Of a DNA stretch of 21,637 nt, positions 6,561 through 14,335 are shown in pieces. Both the position numbers and the translations under genes were made by a program. The notes beneath the pieces are model-generated. The model was not told the DNA's origin. It made no database searches and saw only the letters and a program-made list of their open reading frames with translations. The DNA is taken from the NCBI GenBank assembly GCA_964650405.1, contig CAZYTO010000063.1:1-21637 (forward strand), in the 5' to 3' direction. The DNA is from CAZYTO01 sp964650405 (lineage in GTDB: Bacteria; Acidobacteriota; Thermoanaerobaculia; Gp7-AA8). How positions within the stretch are numbered: the stretch's first letter is position 1; every line of letters begins with the position of its first letter.

Positions 6561-7607
6561 ATGCAAACCCTCGTGCGTCTCTATGACTTCGTGTTCACGA
6601 AGGTCGTCGACCGGCTGCGCTCACCGCTGCTGCTCGTGCTTCGCCTGATCGTGGGGTACGCGTTCTTCCAGACCGGCAAGGGGAAAGTGGCCACGCCGCC
6701 GGTGGAGTTCTTCACGAAGCTCGGGCTTCCCTTTCCCGTCTTCACGGCGAACTTCGTCGGATACGTCGAGATGATCGGCGGATTGCTGCTCCTGATCGGC
6801 CTCTTCTCGCGCGTCACGGCCTTCGCGCTGACGGTGAACATGACCGTGGCGTACCTGACGGCCGACCTCGACTCCGTCCGCAAGCTCACCACGGAGCCGG
6901 ATGCGTTCCTCTCCGCCTCGCCGTTCGCCTACTGGGTCGTCTCACTCATCGTCCTCTTCTTCGGCCCAGGTGCCTTCGCCCTCGACTGGATCGTGCGGAA
7001 GATCGTGAACCGGAAGACGGGCGCGCGTGCTGCCGCTGCCGCCGCGGCGGCACTGCTGACCCTTCCCATGCTCGGCGCGCCGCCGGCCAAGGCCACGTTC
7101 GCCATGGGCTGCTTCTGGTGCGGCGAGTCCGACATGGAGAAAGTGCCGGGCGTGATCACCGTCGTCTCCGGCTACACCGGCGGCACGGTCAAGAGTCCGT
7201 CCTACGAGGAAGTCTCGGCCGGCGGCACGGGCCATCGCGAATCCGTCGAAGTGACCTACGATCCCGCCAAGGTCACCTACGAGCACCTGCTGCAGGCCTT
7301 CTGGCACAACATCGATCCCCTCGACAACACCGGCCAGTTCTGCGACAAGGGCCAGCAATACCGCGCCGCGATCTTCTACCGCGACGCCGCCCAGAAGCAG
7401 GCCGCCGACGCCTCCAAGGCCGTGCTCCTCAAGCGCTGGCCCAACATCGCCACCGACATCCTCCCCGCGGGGACGTTCTATCCCGCCGAGGAGTACCACC
7501 AGGATTACTACAAGAAGAACCCCGTCCGGTACCACTTCTACCGCTTCAACTGCGGCCGCGACGAGCGGCTCAAGCAGGTGTGGGGAGCGGAAGCGAATTC
7601 GCACTGA
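6561..7607 (+). CDS. DoxX membrane protein fused to peptide-methionine sulfoxide reductase MsrA
   Basis: One uninterrupted 348-residue frame carries two families. Residues 1-150 are DoxX/BufD-like with four membrane segments (about 23-39, 65-82, 85-101, 124-145). A basic stretch (KIVNRKTGAR) and a fifth hydrophobic segment (about 157-175, Ala/Leu-rich) follow. Residues 178-348 are MsrA, with catalytic C184 in GCFWCGE, the QQYRAAIFYRD substrate region and a C-terminal Cys in FNCGRDERLKQVWG. MsrA reduces methionine-S-sulfoxide in proteins. With four segments and positive-inside charges, the fifth segment should place MsrA in the periplasm. DoxX genes often end bufferin operons; the MsrA fusion fits repair of envelope proteins under copper or oxidant stress (inference). 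Confidence 0.92.
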   Translation: MQTLVRLYDFVFTKVVDRLRSPLLLVLRLIVGYAFFQTGKGKVATPPVEFFTKLGLPFPVFTANFVGYVEMIGGLLLLIGLFSRVTAFALTVNMTVAYLTADLDSVRKLTTEPDAFLSASPFAYWVVSLIVLFFGPGAFALDWIVRKIVNRKTGARAAAAAAAALLTLPMLGAPPAKATFAMGCFWCGESDMEKVPGVITVVSGYTGGTVKSPSYEEVSAGGTGHRESVEVTYDPAKVTYEHLLQAFWHNIDPLDNTGQFCDKGQQYRAAIFYRDAAQKQAADASKAVLLKRWPNIATDILPAGTFYPAEEYHQDYYKKNPVRYHFYRFNCGRDERLKQVWGAEANSH

Positions 7608-7698
7608 CCACAGTTGCGCGCGCTGACGGTTCTGGCGGGCGAGGCGGGGTCGGGGCGAGCGGCGAGCGGGGAAGCAACCCGGTCATACGTTCACAGTT

Positions 7699-7843
7699 TC
7701 CGGCGCGACGATCGACAAGGAACGGGTCACGCGGAGACGCGGAGGAAGCGGAGAAGAACCGCTAACCTCCGTAATCTCCGCTTCTCCGCTTCTCCGCTTC
7801 TCCGCGCCTCCGCGTGACCCGTCCCCGTCGAACGTCCGGCGCC
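7699..7843. repeat. Tandem-repeat palindrome (ACGCGGAG family) between convergent genes
   Basis: The left arm (7699-7757) reads GACAAGGAACGGGTCACGCG and continues in GCGGAG-type units. The right arm (7767-7843) has repeated CTCCGCTT units and ends CCTCCGCGTGACCCGTCC, the inverted copy. It lies between the convergent DoxX-MsrA and DUF1203 genes, where it could serve as a bidirectional terminator. The same family recurs at 21324-21462. The rest of 7608-7904 shows no gene I can support. Confidence 0.85.
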
Positions 7844-7904
7844 GGGGTGACGCGGCTGTGGTGGATTTACTCGCTCCTCTGGCTGGTGATGGGGCTCGTC
7901 CTGA

Positions 7905-8372
7905 TCAGGCGCGATCCACTCGGAGCGCGAAGCAGCCGTACACCGGAAAACGCGCGTGAACGAACGCCGTCTCCGGGTCGGCCAGGAAGCGCTCCAGCGT
8001 CTCCTGCGAGCTCTCCCGCGTGACGAGGGCTGCGTCGCGGATCGACTCGTCCTGGCGGTACGCGCGCAGCACGAACTGCTCGCGCAGGTAGTTGGCCGGG
8101 ATGGGCAGCGCGTCCCGCGACGAGCCGTCCTCCGCCGGGCTGGCCAGGACGAAGACGGGGCCGTACTCGTGGTACGGGCCGGGCTTCTCGAACGGTGAGA
8201 AGCTGGCCAGGATCAGCTCCTCGCCCGGCTCGGCCCGCCGGAGGACGTCCCGACACGGCTCGCCGCCCTCCGCACGCAGGCGCTTCACCGGCTGTCCAAG
8301 GTCGTCGATACCCTCCTGCCGCACGCGGTCGAGGAAGGCGGTGGGGAGCGGGGCAATGGCGATGTTCATCAT
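7905..8372 (-). CDS. DUF1203 domain-containing protein
   Basis: The protein has about 155 residues with the family features GGEPCRDVLRRAEPGEELIL, a central GPYHEYGPVFV segment, then RAYRQDESIRDAALV and a C-terminal FPVYGCFALRVDR. This matches DUF1203, a family of about 150-residue cytosolic proteins of unknown biochemical function. The ATG at 8372 (MMNIAIAP) is preferred; a GTG at 8378 would add two residues. No good ribosome binding site is visible. It stands alone between two repeat blocks and is convergent with the bufferin operon, so context does not suggest a role. Confidence 0.8.
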   Translation of the reverse strand: MMNIAIAPLPTAFLDRVRQEGIDDLGQPVKRLRAEGGEPCRDVLRRAEPGEELILASFSPFEKPGPYHEYGPVFVLASPAEDGSSRDALPIPANYLREQFVLRAYRQDESIRDAALVTRESSQETLERFLADPETAFVHARFPVYGCFALRVDRA

Positions 8373-8427
8373 GGACACAGGATCGGCTCGCGGAGGTTTC
8401 GGGGCACTCCGGATGTTGCGGTCAAAG

Positions 8428-8722
8428 TCGCTTATTCGCTGATTCGCTTATTCGCTGTTCGCTTATTCGCTGTTCGCTGGGTTGCTGCTTCCACCCGTGC
8501 AAACCGGAGTTCGGCACGACGCAGTCGTGCCCTACGCCCCCTCCCTCATCGGCAAGAGCAATGTAGGGCACGACCGCGTCGTGCCGAACTCCCGTGAGTG
8601 AGCTGGAACTCCGCAGCGACCTCACTCGAACAAGCCAGCCGACGAGCGAACAGCGACTCAGCGACTAAGCGAATCAGCGACTAAGCGACTAAGCGAATCA
8701 GCGACTAAGCGAATAAGCGAAG
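8428..8722. repeat. Nested palindrome: TTCGCTTA/TAAGCGAA tandem arms around a GGCACGAC repeat pair
   Basis: The outer left arm (8428-8480) is made of CGCTTATT/CGCTGATT/CGCTGTT units. The outer right arm (8634-8722) has the inverted units AGCGAATC, AGCGACTA and AGCGAATA. Inside are two inverted palindromes, TCGGCACGACGCAGTCGTGC (from 8511) and GGCACGACCGCGTCGTGCCG (from 8567). The structure fills the gap between the HEAT-PilT stop and the DUF1203 start, both on the minus strand. It begins 12 bp past the PilT stop. No gene is visible here. Confidence 0.85.
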
Positions 8723-8733
8723 CGTACAGCCCC

Positions 8734-11232
8734 TCACGCTCTCACACCGCTGAGGAATTCCGCGCTGACCATGGGCTCGAAGTCTTCCTTCTTCGTGGCG
8801 GCCATGTAGGCGGTCTCGGCGGTGATCTGGTCGCGTTTGACCAGGTCCTTCAGGGCGTCGTCGAACGTCTGCATGCCGATGCCCTTGCCGATCTGCATGG
8901 CCGAGACGATCTGGTAGGTCTTCTCGTCGCGGATCATGTTGGCGATGTTGGCCGTCCCCTTCAGCACCTCGAAGGCGGCCACCTGCCGGCGGCCCTCCTT
9001 GGCCGGCAGGAGGCGCTGGGCCACGATGTACTTCAGCGACTCAGAGAGCGAGGCCCGGATCTGCGGCTGCTCGTCGACGGGGAAGCTGGAGATGATGCGG
9101 TCGATGGCCTTCGGTGCCGACGTCGAGTTCAGCGTGCCCAGGACGATGTGTCCCGTCTCGGCCGCCGTGAGGGCGAGGGAGACCGACTCGTTGTCGCGCA
9201 GCTCGCCGATGACGATCACGTCCGGGTCCTCGCGCAGGGCCGCGCGCAGGGCGCGGGCGAACGACTGTGTGTGCGTCCCCACCTCGCGCTGGTTCACCAG
9301 GCAGTTCTTGAAGGGGTGGACGAACTCCACCGGGTCTTCCATGGTCAGGACGTGATCGCTGCGCGTCTCGTTGAAGAGATTGACCAGCGCGGCCAGGGTC
9401 GTCGACTTGCCCGAGCCCGACGGGCCGCAGATGACCACGATGCCCTGGTGGTAGTCGGCGATCTCCGCCAGTTGCGCCGGCAGGCCGAGCTCCTGGATCG
9501 TGGGCGGCTGTTCGGGGATGACCCGGAACACGCCGTGGTAGCCGTGGTGGTCCTGGAAGACGTTGGCGCGGTAACGCCCGGCCTGGGGGATGTAGTAGCA
9601 GAAGTCGAGCTGCTTCCTGCCCTGCAGGGCGGTCCACTGCGCCTCGCTCATCACCTCCTTGAGCATGGCCTCGGTCTCTTCCGGCTGGAACGGCTCGCCC
9701 TGGGCGCGCAGGAGCTCGGCGGCCATGCGGACGATGGGAGGCTGGCCGACGGCGAGGTGAAAGTCCGAGGCGCCGGTGTTGCGGGTGTGGACGAGGAACG
9801 TATTGAGGCGCGGCTCGCCCTGCGTGGCATGGGCGGTCAGCGCCTGTTGCCGCACCGAGGCCAGGGCTTCGCTCTTCGTCGCGTCGCCGCGGGTCAGCTC
9901 GTCGAGGATCTCCAGGGCATGGGAGCGGACGACGCGGTTCTCGTCTCCGGTGGCGATCTTCGTGAGCACCTGCGGGACCTGCGGGTGATTGAAGTGCTTG
10001 AGTGCCTGCAGCACCTCGATGCGCACGTCGGGCTGGGGATCGGCGAGCATCTTGCCGAGAGCATTGAGAGCGCGGGGATCGCCGATCCGCCCCAGGGCCT
10101 CGACGGCCGCCCACTTCACCTCGGGATCGCCGAGCACGGCGATGAGCGGCTCCACGCCGCGCGGGTCCTTCAGCCGGCCCAGCGTGTCGGCGGCGGCGAT
10201 GCGGATCCACCAGTCGGAGTCCTGCAGGAGGGGGACGGCGTACGGGACGACGCGCGGGTCGTCGAAGAGGCTGGCGATGGCCACGGCCGCCGAGCGCGTG
10301 TCGGGGTCGGGATCGCCGAGGAGCTCGATGATCGGCTCGATGAGCTGGTCGCCGAACGAACGCAGCGAGTCGAGGGCCCGGTCGCGGACGAAGCCGGCCA
10401 GCGAGCGCGCGAACTGGACGTACCGCTTGATGATCTCGTGCGTGTCTCCGGCACTGACCAGGATCTTCAGCACCGAGGTGCGCGTGGCCGCGTCGCCGGA
10501 GGCGATGAGGGGGAGGAGCTTGTCCACGAACTCCGGGCCGGAATTGGCCGCGGCGCGGGTGATGGCCTCGACCATGACCTGCTGCGTGTTGTAGCCGGCC
10601 TTGGGGAGCTGTTCGACGAGCAGGGCCACCGACTGCGGCGCTGCCTTCCGGGCCAGCAGCTCCAGGGCCCGGTCGCGGACGTTGTCCTCGTCGTCGCGGG
10701 CCAGTTGCTGCCAGCGGGCGAACGACTTGGCGTCGAGGTCGAGCGCGGCCAGTTTCTCCAGCAGCACGATGCGGTCGTCGACGGCTGTCGACTCGAGCTG
10801 CCACAGCAGCGGCTCCAGGGACTTGTTGGGAGGAATCTCCAGGAGCAGCCGCCGGGCCGCCTCCTGCATCTCGCGCGTCTCTTTCGTCTCCTTGGCCACG
10901 GGCGCCAGGAGCTGGGGCAGGCGCGCCTCTACGCCGAGGTTCAGGCTGAAGAGAACGCCCGTCGCGGCACGCATGGCCGCCTCCGGCTTGCCCTTGATCT
11001 CGCCGAGGAACACGTCCAGCGTCTCGGCGTCGCGGAGCTTCTGCAGGATCCTGGCCCCGGTCTCGCGGAAGGTGCGGTCCGGGCGGAAGAGCATCCACGT
11101 TACGTCGCGCGCCTTGACGCCCTCCGCCCCGGCCAGGCGGACGAGCAGCTCGTCGCGCTCTTCGTTGGTGGCAAATTCCTTGTTGGCGAGACGCTTGACC
11201 GTCTCCCGGACGTCCGACGAAAACAGCGCCAT
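8734..11232 (-). CDS. pilT: HEAT-repeat/PilT fusion: type IV pilus retraction ATPase
   Basis: This 832-residue protein has two parts. The first 460 or so residues are alpha-helical HEAT repeats (for example DPDPDTRSAAVAIASLFDDP and GDPEVKWAAVEALGRIGDPR). From about 485 a PilT-type motor follows: ASDFHLAVGQPPIVRM, Walker A GPSGSGKST (K609), REDPDVIVIGELRD, then ALTAAETGHIVLGTLNSTSA and SLSESLKYIVAQRLLP. The usual PilT length is about 345-370 residues, so the HEAT half is an addition. PilT hexamers power pilus retraction; HEAT repeats usually bind proteins. The conserved His of the GTLHT box is Asn here (N702). ATG 11232 (MALFSSDVRETVKRL) is chosen because the frame upstream is repeat DNA. Confidence 0.93.
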   Translation of the reverse strand: MALFSSDVRETVKRLANKEFATNEERDELLVRLAGAEGVKARDVTWMLFRPDRTFRETGARILQKLRDAETLDVFLGEIKGKPEAAMRAATGVLFSLNLGVEARLPQLLAPVAKETKETREMQEAARRLLLEIPPNKSLEPLLWQLESTAVDDRIVLLEKLAALDLDAKSFARWQQLARDDEDNVRDRALELLARKAAPQSVALLVEQLPKAGYNTQQVMVEAITRAAANSGPEFVDKLLPLIASGDAATRTSVLKILVSAGDTHEIIKRYVQFARSLAGFVRDRALDSLRSFGDQLIEPIIELLGDPDPDTRSAAVAIASLFDDPRVVPYAVPLLQDSDWWIRIAAADTLGRLKDPRGVEPLIAVLGDPEVKWAAVEALGRIGDPRALNALGKMLADPQPDVRIEVLQALKHFNHPQVPQVLTKIATGDENRVVRSHALEILDELTRGDATKSEALASVRQQALTAHATQGEPRLNTFLVHTRNTGASDFHLAVGQPPIVRMAAELLRAQGEPFQPEETEAMLKEVMSEAQWTALQGRKQLDFCYYIPQAGRYRANVFQDHHGYHGVFRVIPEQPPTIQELGLPAQLAEIADYHQGIVVICGPSGSGKSTTLAALVNLFNETRSDHVLTMEDPVEFVHPFKNCLVNQREVGTHTQSFARALRAALREDPDVIVIGELRDNESVSLALTAAETGHIVLGTLNSTSAPKAIDRIISSFPVDEQPQIRASLSESLKYIVAQRLLPAKEGRRQVAAFEVLKGTANIANMIRDEKTYQIVSAMQIGKGIGMQTFDDALKDLVKRDQITAETAYMAATKKEDFEPMVSAEFLSGVRA

Positions 11233-11277
11233 GCGGGTCGAAGTATATCCGGTGAAAAGAGAGCCAGGCACCGAGTG

Positions 11278-11380
11278 TAGGGCACGACTGCGTCGTGCCG
11301 AATTCCGTGTGCGCGTCATTGACCAGCGCGTGCCACCGGCCCGCCCACCGGGATTCGGCACGACGCAGTCGTGCGTCTAC
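11278..11380. repeat. Pair of inverted GGCACGAC palindromes upstream of pilT
   Basis: GTAGGGCACGACTGCGTCGT (from 11278) and TTCGGCACGACGCAGTCGTG (from 11354) are inverted copies of a REP-like palindrome, the same one found at 8511-8590. They enclose about 45 bp. The right copy supplies the stop codon of the small protein at 11377-11601, and the left copy lies about 25 bp upstream of the possible TATACT -10 (11248-11253) of pilT. Confidence 0.85.
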
Positions 11381-11601
11381 ACGGCCGCGTAACTCCCGGC
11401 GTCCCGCGGCTCAGGGTCGGGGGTGATGGAGCGGAGGTACTCCTCCAGCCCGACCAGGTCGGAGGCGAAGGCGTCGAAGTAGGCATCCATGCGCTGGCGG
11501 TCGCCCTCGGAGATGCGCTGCCGGGCCAGCAGGGCGTGGATGCGGACGAGGCTGACCTGGATCTCTTCGAGCTGGCGGACGGCGGTGTCGATCCCGGTCA
11601 T
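11377..11601 (-). CDS. Small helical protein of unknown function in the pilus block
   Basis: The 74-residue protein begins MTGIDTAVRQLEEIQVSL and is predicted by eye to be almost wholly helical, with amphipathic heptads and no signal or membrane segment, so it is probably cytosolic. AAAGGGGAG five bases before the ATG is a good ribosome binding site and the main reason to believe it is a gene. It lies between the minor pilin operon and pilT. Its last codons and stop run into a REP-like repeat. I recognise no family; a small adaptor to the pilus machinery would be a guess. Confidence 0.6.
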   Translation of the reverse strand: MTGIDTAVRQLEEIQVSLVRIHALLARQRISEGDRQRMDAYFDAFASDLVGLEEYLRSITPDPEPRDAGSYAAV

Positions 11602-11638
11602 GCAGTCTCCCCTTTGAGCATGTTCAGCCTGCCGATGG

Positions 11639-11668
11639 CCAAAGGGCGGCCTCGCGGCCGCCCTTTGG
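11639..11668 (-). terminator. Strong hairpin after the minor pilin operon
   Basis: CCAAAGGGCGGCC (11639-11651) pairs perfectly with GGCCGCCCTTTGG (11656-11668) around a TCGC loop, a 13-bp stem. It lies 21 bp downstream of the pilX-like stop and 37 bp upstream of the small protein start. There is no U-run, so termination may be incomplete or Rho-assisted, or the hairpin may protect the pilin mRNA. Confidence 0.75.
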
Positions 11669-11689
11669 GGAATTGCGTCGGGGTCACGG

Positions 11690-14326
11690 TTACTGCTGTA
11701 CCTCGTCGGTCATCTCCGAGAAGATCATGACGCGCGGCATGTTGGGCGGCGCCCACGTGCCCTTGATCAGGCTCTCGTCGAACCAGATGTCGGGCGTACC
11801 GGTACCGCTGACCACGCCCTGGATGAGCAGCGAGCCGTAGTACGTGGCGTTGCCCTGCGAGTCGTAGTCGCCTTCGTTGTAGAGGATGCCGTCCAGGATC
11901 GTGTCGAGGGGAACGATGGCGCCGTCGGCGTCATACGCGTTGCTCGTACAGAGGGACTGGGCGGGCGAACCGGAGCAGCTCACGGGATTGCCCATGTTGT
12001 CGAGCTTCTTGGGGCGATGGGTCTGCGAGCCGGACGCTTCCCATCCCACCGTGACCCAGCCCGACTTCGTGGTCGGGTAGATCAGATTCAGGTATGGCTC
12101 GTGCGGCTCGGAGCAGTCCGTGGCAGCGTTCGTGCCGGGCACGGTGCACTTGGCGCCGTAGTCGGCGATGGCCTGGGCGTCCGACTTCCAGGTTTTCACG
12201 ACGTAGGACGTCCCGGCGCCGTGGGCAGTGGAGCCCGGGTCCCACGACGTCCAGGCCGGGGCAGGCATGGTCACCACGTCGAACTTGCCGTTGCCGTTGA
12301 GGTCCTGATAGCTGAACGAGGAGTCGCCGGCGTTGTAGCGGCAGATGCCGCCGCAGTCGTTGCCGTTGCTGTCCACCGTCTGCCACTTGCTGTTGGCCAG
12401 GTCCCACACGGGGTACCCGATGTCGCGGTACGGCTCGCCGGGGAACTGGGCCTGGATGGTCGTGGCGGAGCTGCCCATGCCCTTCGAGCCGAACGAGGAG
12501 GAGTTCAGGTAGACGAAACCCTGCATGAGGAAGCTGCCGCTGAAGTCCGACGATTTCCAGACCTCGGGGCCGGTAAGCTGGGCGGTGCGCGCCGCGCCGA
12601 CCAGCGTCTGCGGATTGACACCGTTCTTCGTATCGAAGAAGTAGACGCCCGGGCCCATCCCGTTGTTGTTGACGTTGACCCAGTGGGGCGCGGTATCGGC
12701 CGTGCCTGAGCCGTTGAGCTTGAAGTTCCCCGATCCGTTGTCGTAGGCGAAGTAGTAAATCCCCTTGAGGCCGCGGCTGTTGGTGACGATCTTCTTCCAG
12801 AAGTCGTAGCGGATGGTCGGGAAGACGACGCGCTTGAAGAAGGGATAGTTGTTGACGCCCTGCCACTGGAAGCCGTAGGTGACGGCGCTCGTCGAGTCTT
12901 CGGCATTCGAGTAGCTGTACGAGTTGCACTGCGGGAAGTTGGGATAGGCCGTCGTGCCGTCCAGGCTGTTGTCGCCGACGGCACGCGAGCCGAACCACGG
13001 GTCTTCGAAGCTCTTGTTGAGCAGCTCGTGGAGGTAGTCGCCGTCTTCGAATTGCGCGCTCGTGATTGGCCACACCTCGGTGCCGATGTTGGCCACGGCC
13101 GTCGCTCCCGTGCCGCCGCCCCCGCTGATCGTCACCACCGGGCCCCAGGTCGCAGTGCCCGTGCCGGTGGGAGGAGGCGGGTTCGGAGCGTAGCCGGAGC
13201 CGTGAGAGCCGGCCGCGGCGTTGATGGTGATGGCCGTGACGGCGCCGCCGGAGATCGTCGCCGTGGCCGCGGCCGTCGTGCCCGCGCCGCCGGGTGCCGC
13301 GATCGTGACCGTGGGCGCCAGGGTGTATCCCGACCCGCCGTTCGTGACCGTGACCGAAGCGATGGATGCCCCCGGCTCGTAGCCGTGCTCGAAGTGCGGG
13401 CGCTCGTACGCGTTCGCCCACGGGAGCGAGACAGGATTGCGCTTGTTGGTGAGATCGCCCGTCGACGTCTCGTTGCCCCAGTGGACGACGAAGTCGCCGC
13501 CGAAGGAGATGGAGGTATTCGACTGGATCGGACCGCCGGGGATGGGGAGGGGCAGCTCGCCGACGACGATGCGCACGGAGTGCGAGGCCAGGATGTTCGT
13601 GGGATCGTTCTTCTTGACCGTCGTGGACATGGTCAGCGACGGGTCCCGGTACTGCGTGGCCGTCACCTTGATGGTGGCCACGCCGAAGCGCTGGCCGTTG
13701 ACCCAGAACTGCTGCGGAGTGCCGTCGGCGTTCGTGGCCGCGCCGTTCTTGGTGAGCGTGCCGCCGACGATGGGAGGGGCGTAGACCTTGATCTCGCTGA
13801 TCTCGCCATTGAGCTTGTCGGCGGCGTTGGTGCCGAGGAGGATGTTGTTGATGGTGTCGATGGACGCCGAGTCGGTGTTGTTGTTGATGATGATGTCGGC
13901 CGAGTTCTCGTCGCCGTAGAGGCGGTCGTTGCTGGCCGGACGGTACGGCTTGTCGAGCAGCATCGTCGAGGCGTCGGGCTTGTAGTAGTCGTTGTACGTG
14001 CCGACTACGCGCTTGGTCTTGATCTTCAGGATGTTGGGGTTGATGGTGGAGTCGTTGTTCGGCAGGCCGGCCGCGCTGCTCGTCGAGGTGACCGTCGCCC
14101 ATGACGGCGACTGGAACCACTGCACCACCAGAATCGCTCCGGCCTCGGCGATGGAGCGCGTCTGCAGCACCGTGAGCTGATTCTTGGCGATGGTCTTTTC
14201 CGTCTCGGAGATGGTCACGAACCCGAGGCCCAGCAGAGAGAGGCCGACGATGACCATGAGACTGACGAGCAGGGCCGAACCGCGGGCGCTGCGCTTTTTC
14301 CGCTTCATCATGCTGGCTTTCTTCAT
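11690..14326 (-). CDS. pilX: Giant PilX-like type IV pilus minor pilin
   Basis: This 878-residue protein starts with a prepilin leader (basic, ending ARG16) followed by SALLVSLMVIVGLSLLGLGF, then SETEKTIAKNQ and RSIAEAGA. This is the PilX_N pattern; position 5 after the cleavage site is Val rather than Glu, usual for PilX/GspK-type pilins. PilX proteins are normally under about 250 residues, so more than 600 residues of exported domain are extra. Residues about 319-414 are Gly/Thr-rich beta repeats (VTVTNGGSGY, VVTISGGGGTG) like those of phage and surface proteins. The rest is Asn/Trp/Gly-rich and not recognised. AGGTGA precedes the ATG. It is the last gene of the fimT-pilV-pilW-pilX operon, 9 bp after the pilW-like stop, and is followed by a strong hairpin. 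Confidence 0.87.
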   Translation of the reverse strand: MKKASMMKRKKRSARGSALLVSLMVIVGLSLLGLGFVTISETEKTIAKNQLTVLQTRSIAEAGAILVVQWFQSPSWATVTSTSSAAGLPNNDSTINPNILKIKTKRVVGTYNDYYKPDASTMLLDKPYRPASNDRLYGDENSADIIINNNTDSASIDTINNILLGTNAADKLNGEISEIKVYAPPIVGGTLTKNGAATNADGTPQQFWVNGQRFGVATIKVTATQYRDPSLTMSTTVKKNDPTNILASHSVRIVVGELPLPIPGGPIQSNTSISFGGDFVVHWGNETSTGDLTNKRNPVSLPWANAYERPHFEHGYEPGASIASVTVTNGGSGYTLAPTVTIAAPGGAGTTAAATATISGGAVTAITINAAAGSHGSGYAPNPPPPTGTGTATWGPVVTISGGGGTGATAVANIGTEVWPITSAQFEDGDYLHELLNKSFEDPWFGSRAVGDNSLDGTTAYPNFPQCNSYSYSNAEDSTSAVTYGFQWQGVNNYPFFKRVVFPTIRYDFWKKIVTNSRGLKGIYYFAYDNGSGNFKLNGSGTADTAPHWVNVNNNGMGPGVYFFDTKNGVNPQTLVGAARTAQLTGPEVWKSSDFSGSFLMQGFVYLNSSSFGSKGMGSSATTIQAQFPGEPYRDIGYPVWDLANSKWQTVDSNGNDCGGICRYNAGDSSFSYQDLNGNGKFDVVTMPAPAWTSWDPGSTAHGAGTSYVVKTWKSDAQAIADYGAKCTVPGTNAATDCSEPHEPYLNLIYPTTKSGWVTVGWEASGSQTHRPKKLDNMGNPVSCSGSPAQSLCTSNAYDADGAIVPLDTILDGILYNEGDYDSQGNATYYGSLLIQGVVSGTGTPDIWFDESLIKGTWAPPNMPRVMIFSEMTDEVQQ

Positions 14327-14335
14327 GGGTTCACC

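Noticed and set aside
7614..7817. Small Arg-rich frame after the DoxX-MsrA gene
   Set aside because: It lies in the ACGCGGAG-type palindrome and shows no family similarity or ribosome binding site.
9148..11280. Long plus-strand open frame (710 codons) opposite pilT, and similar long frames opposite the pilin genes
   Set aside because: High-GC antisense shadows: compositionally odd, without family motifs, while the minus-strand frames match known families.
11233..11361. 43-residue N-terminal extension of the HEAT-PilT protein
   Set aside because: It is encoded by the REP-like palindrome pair and spacer; similarity and helical structure begin at MALFSSDV.
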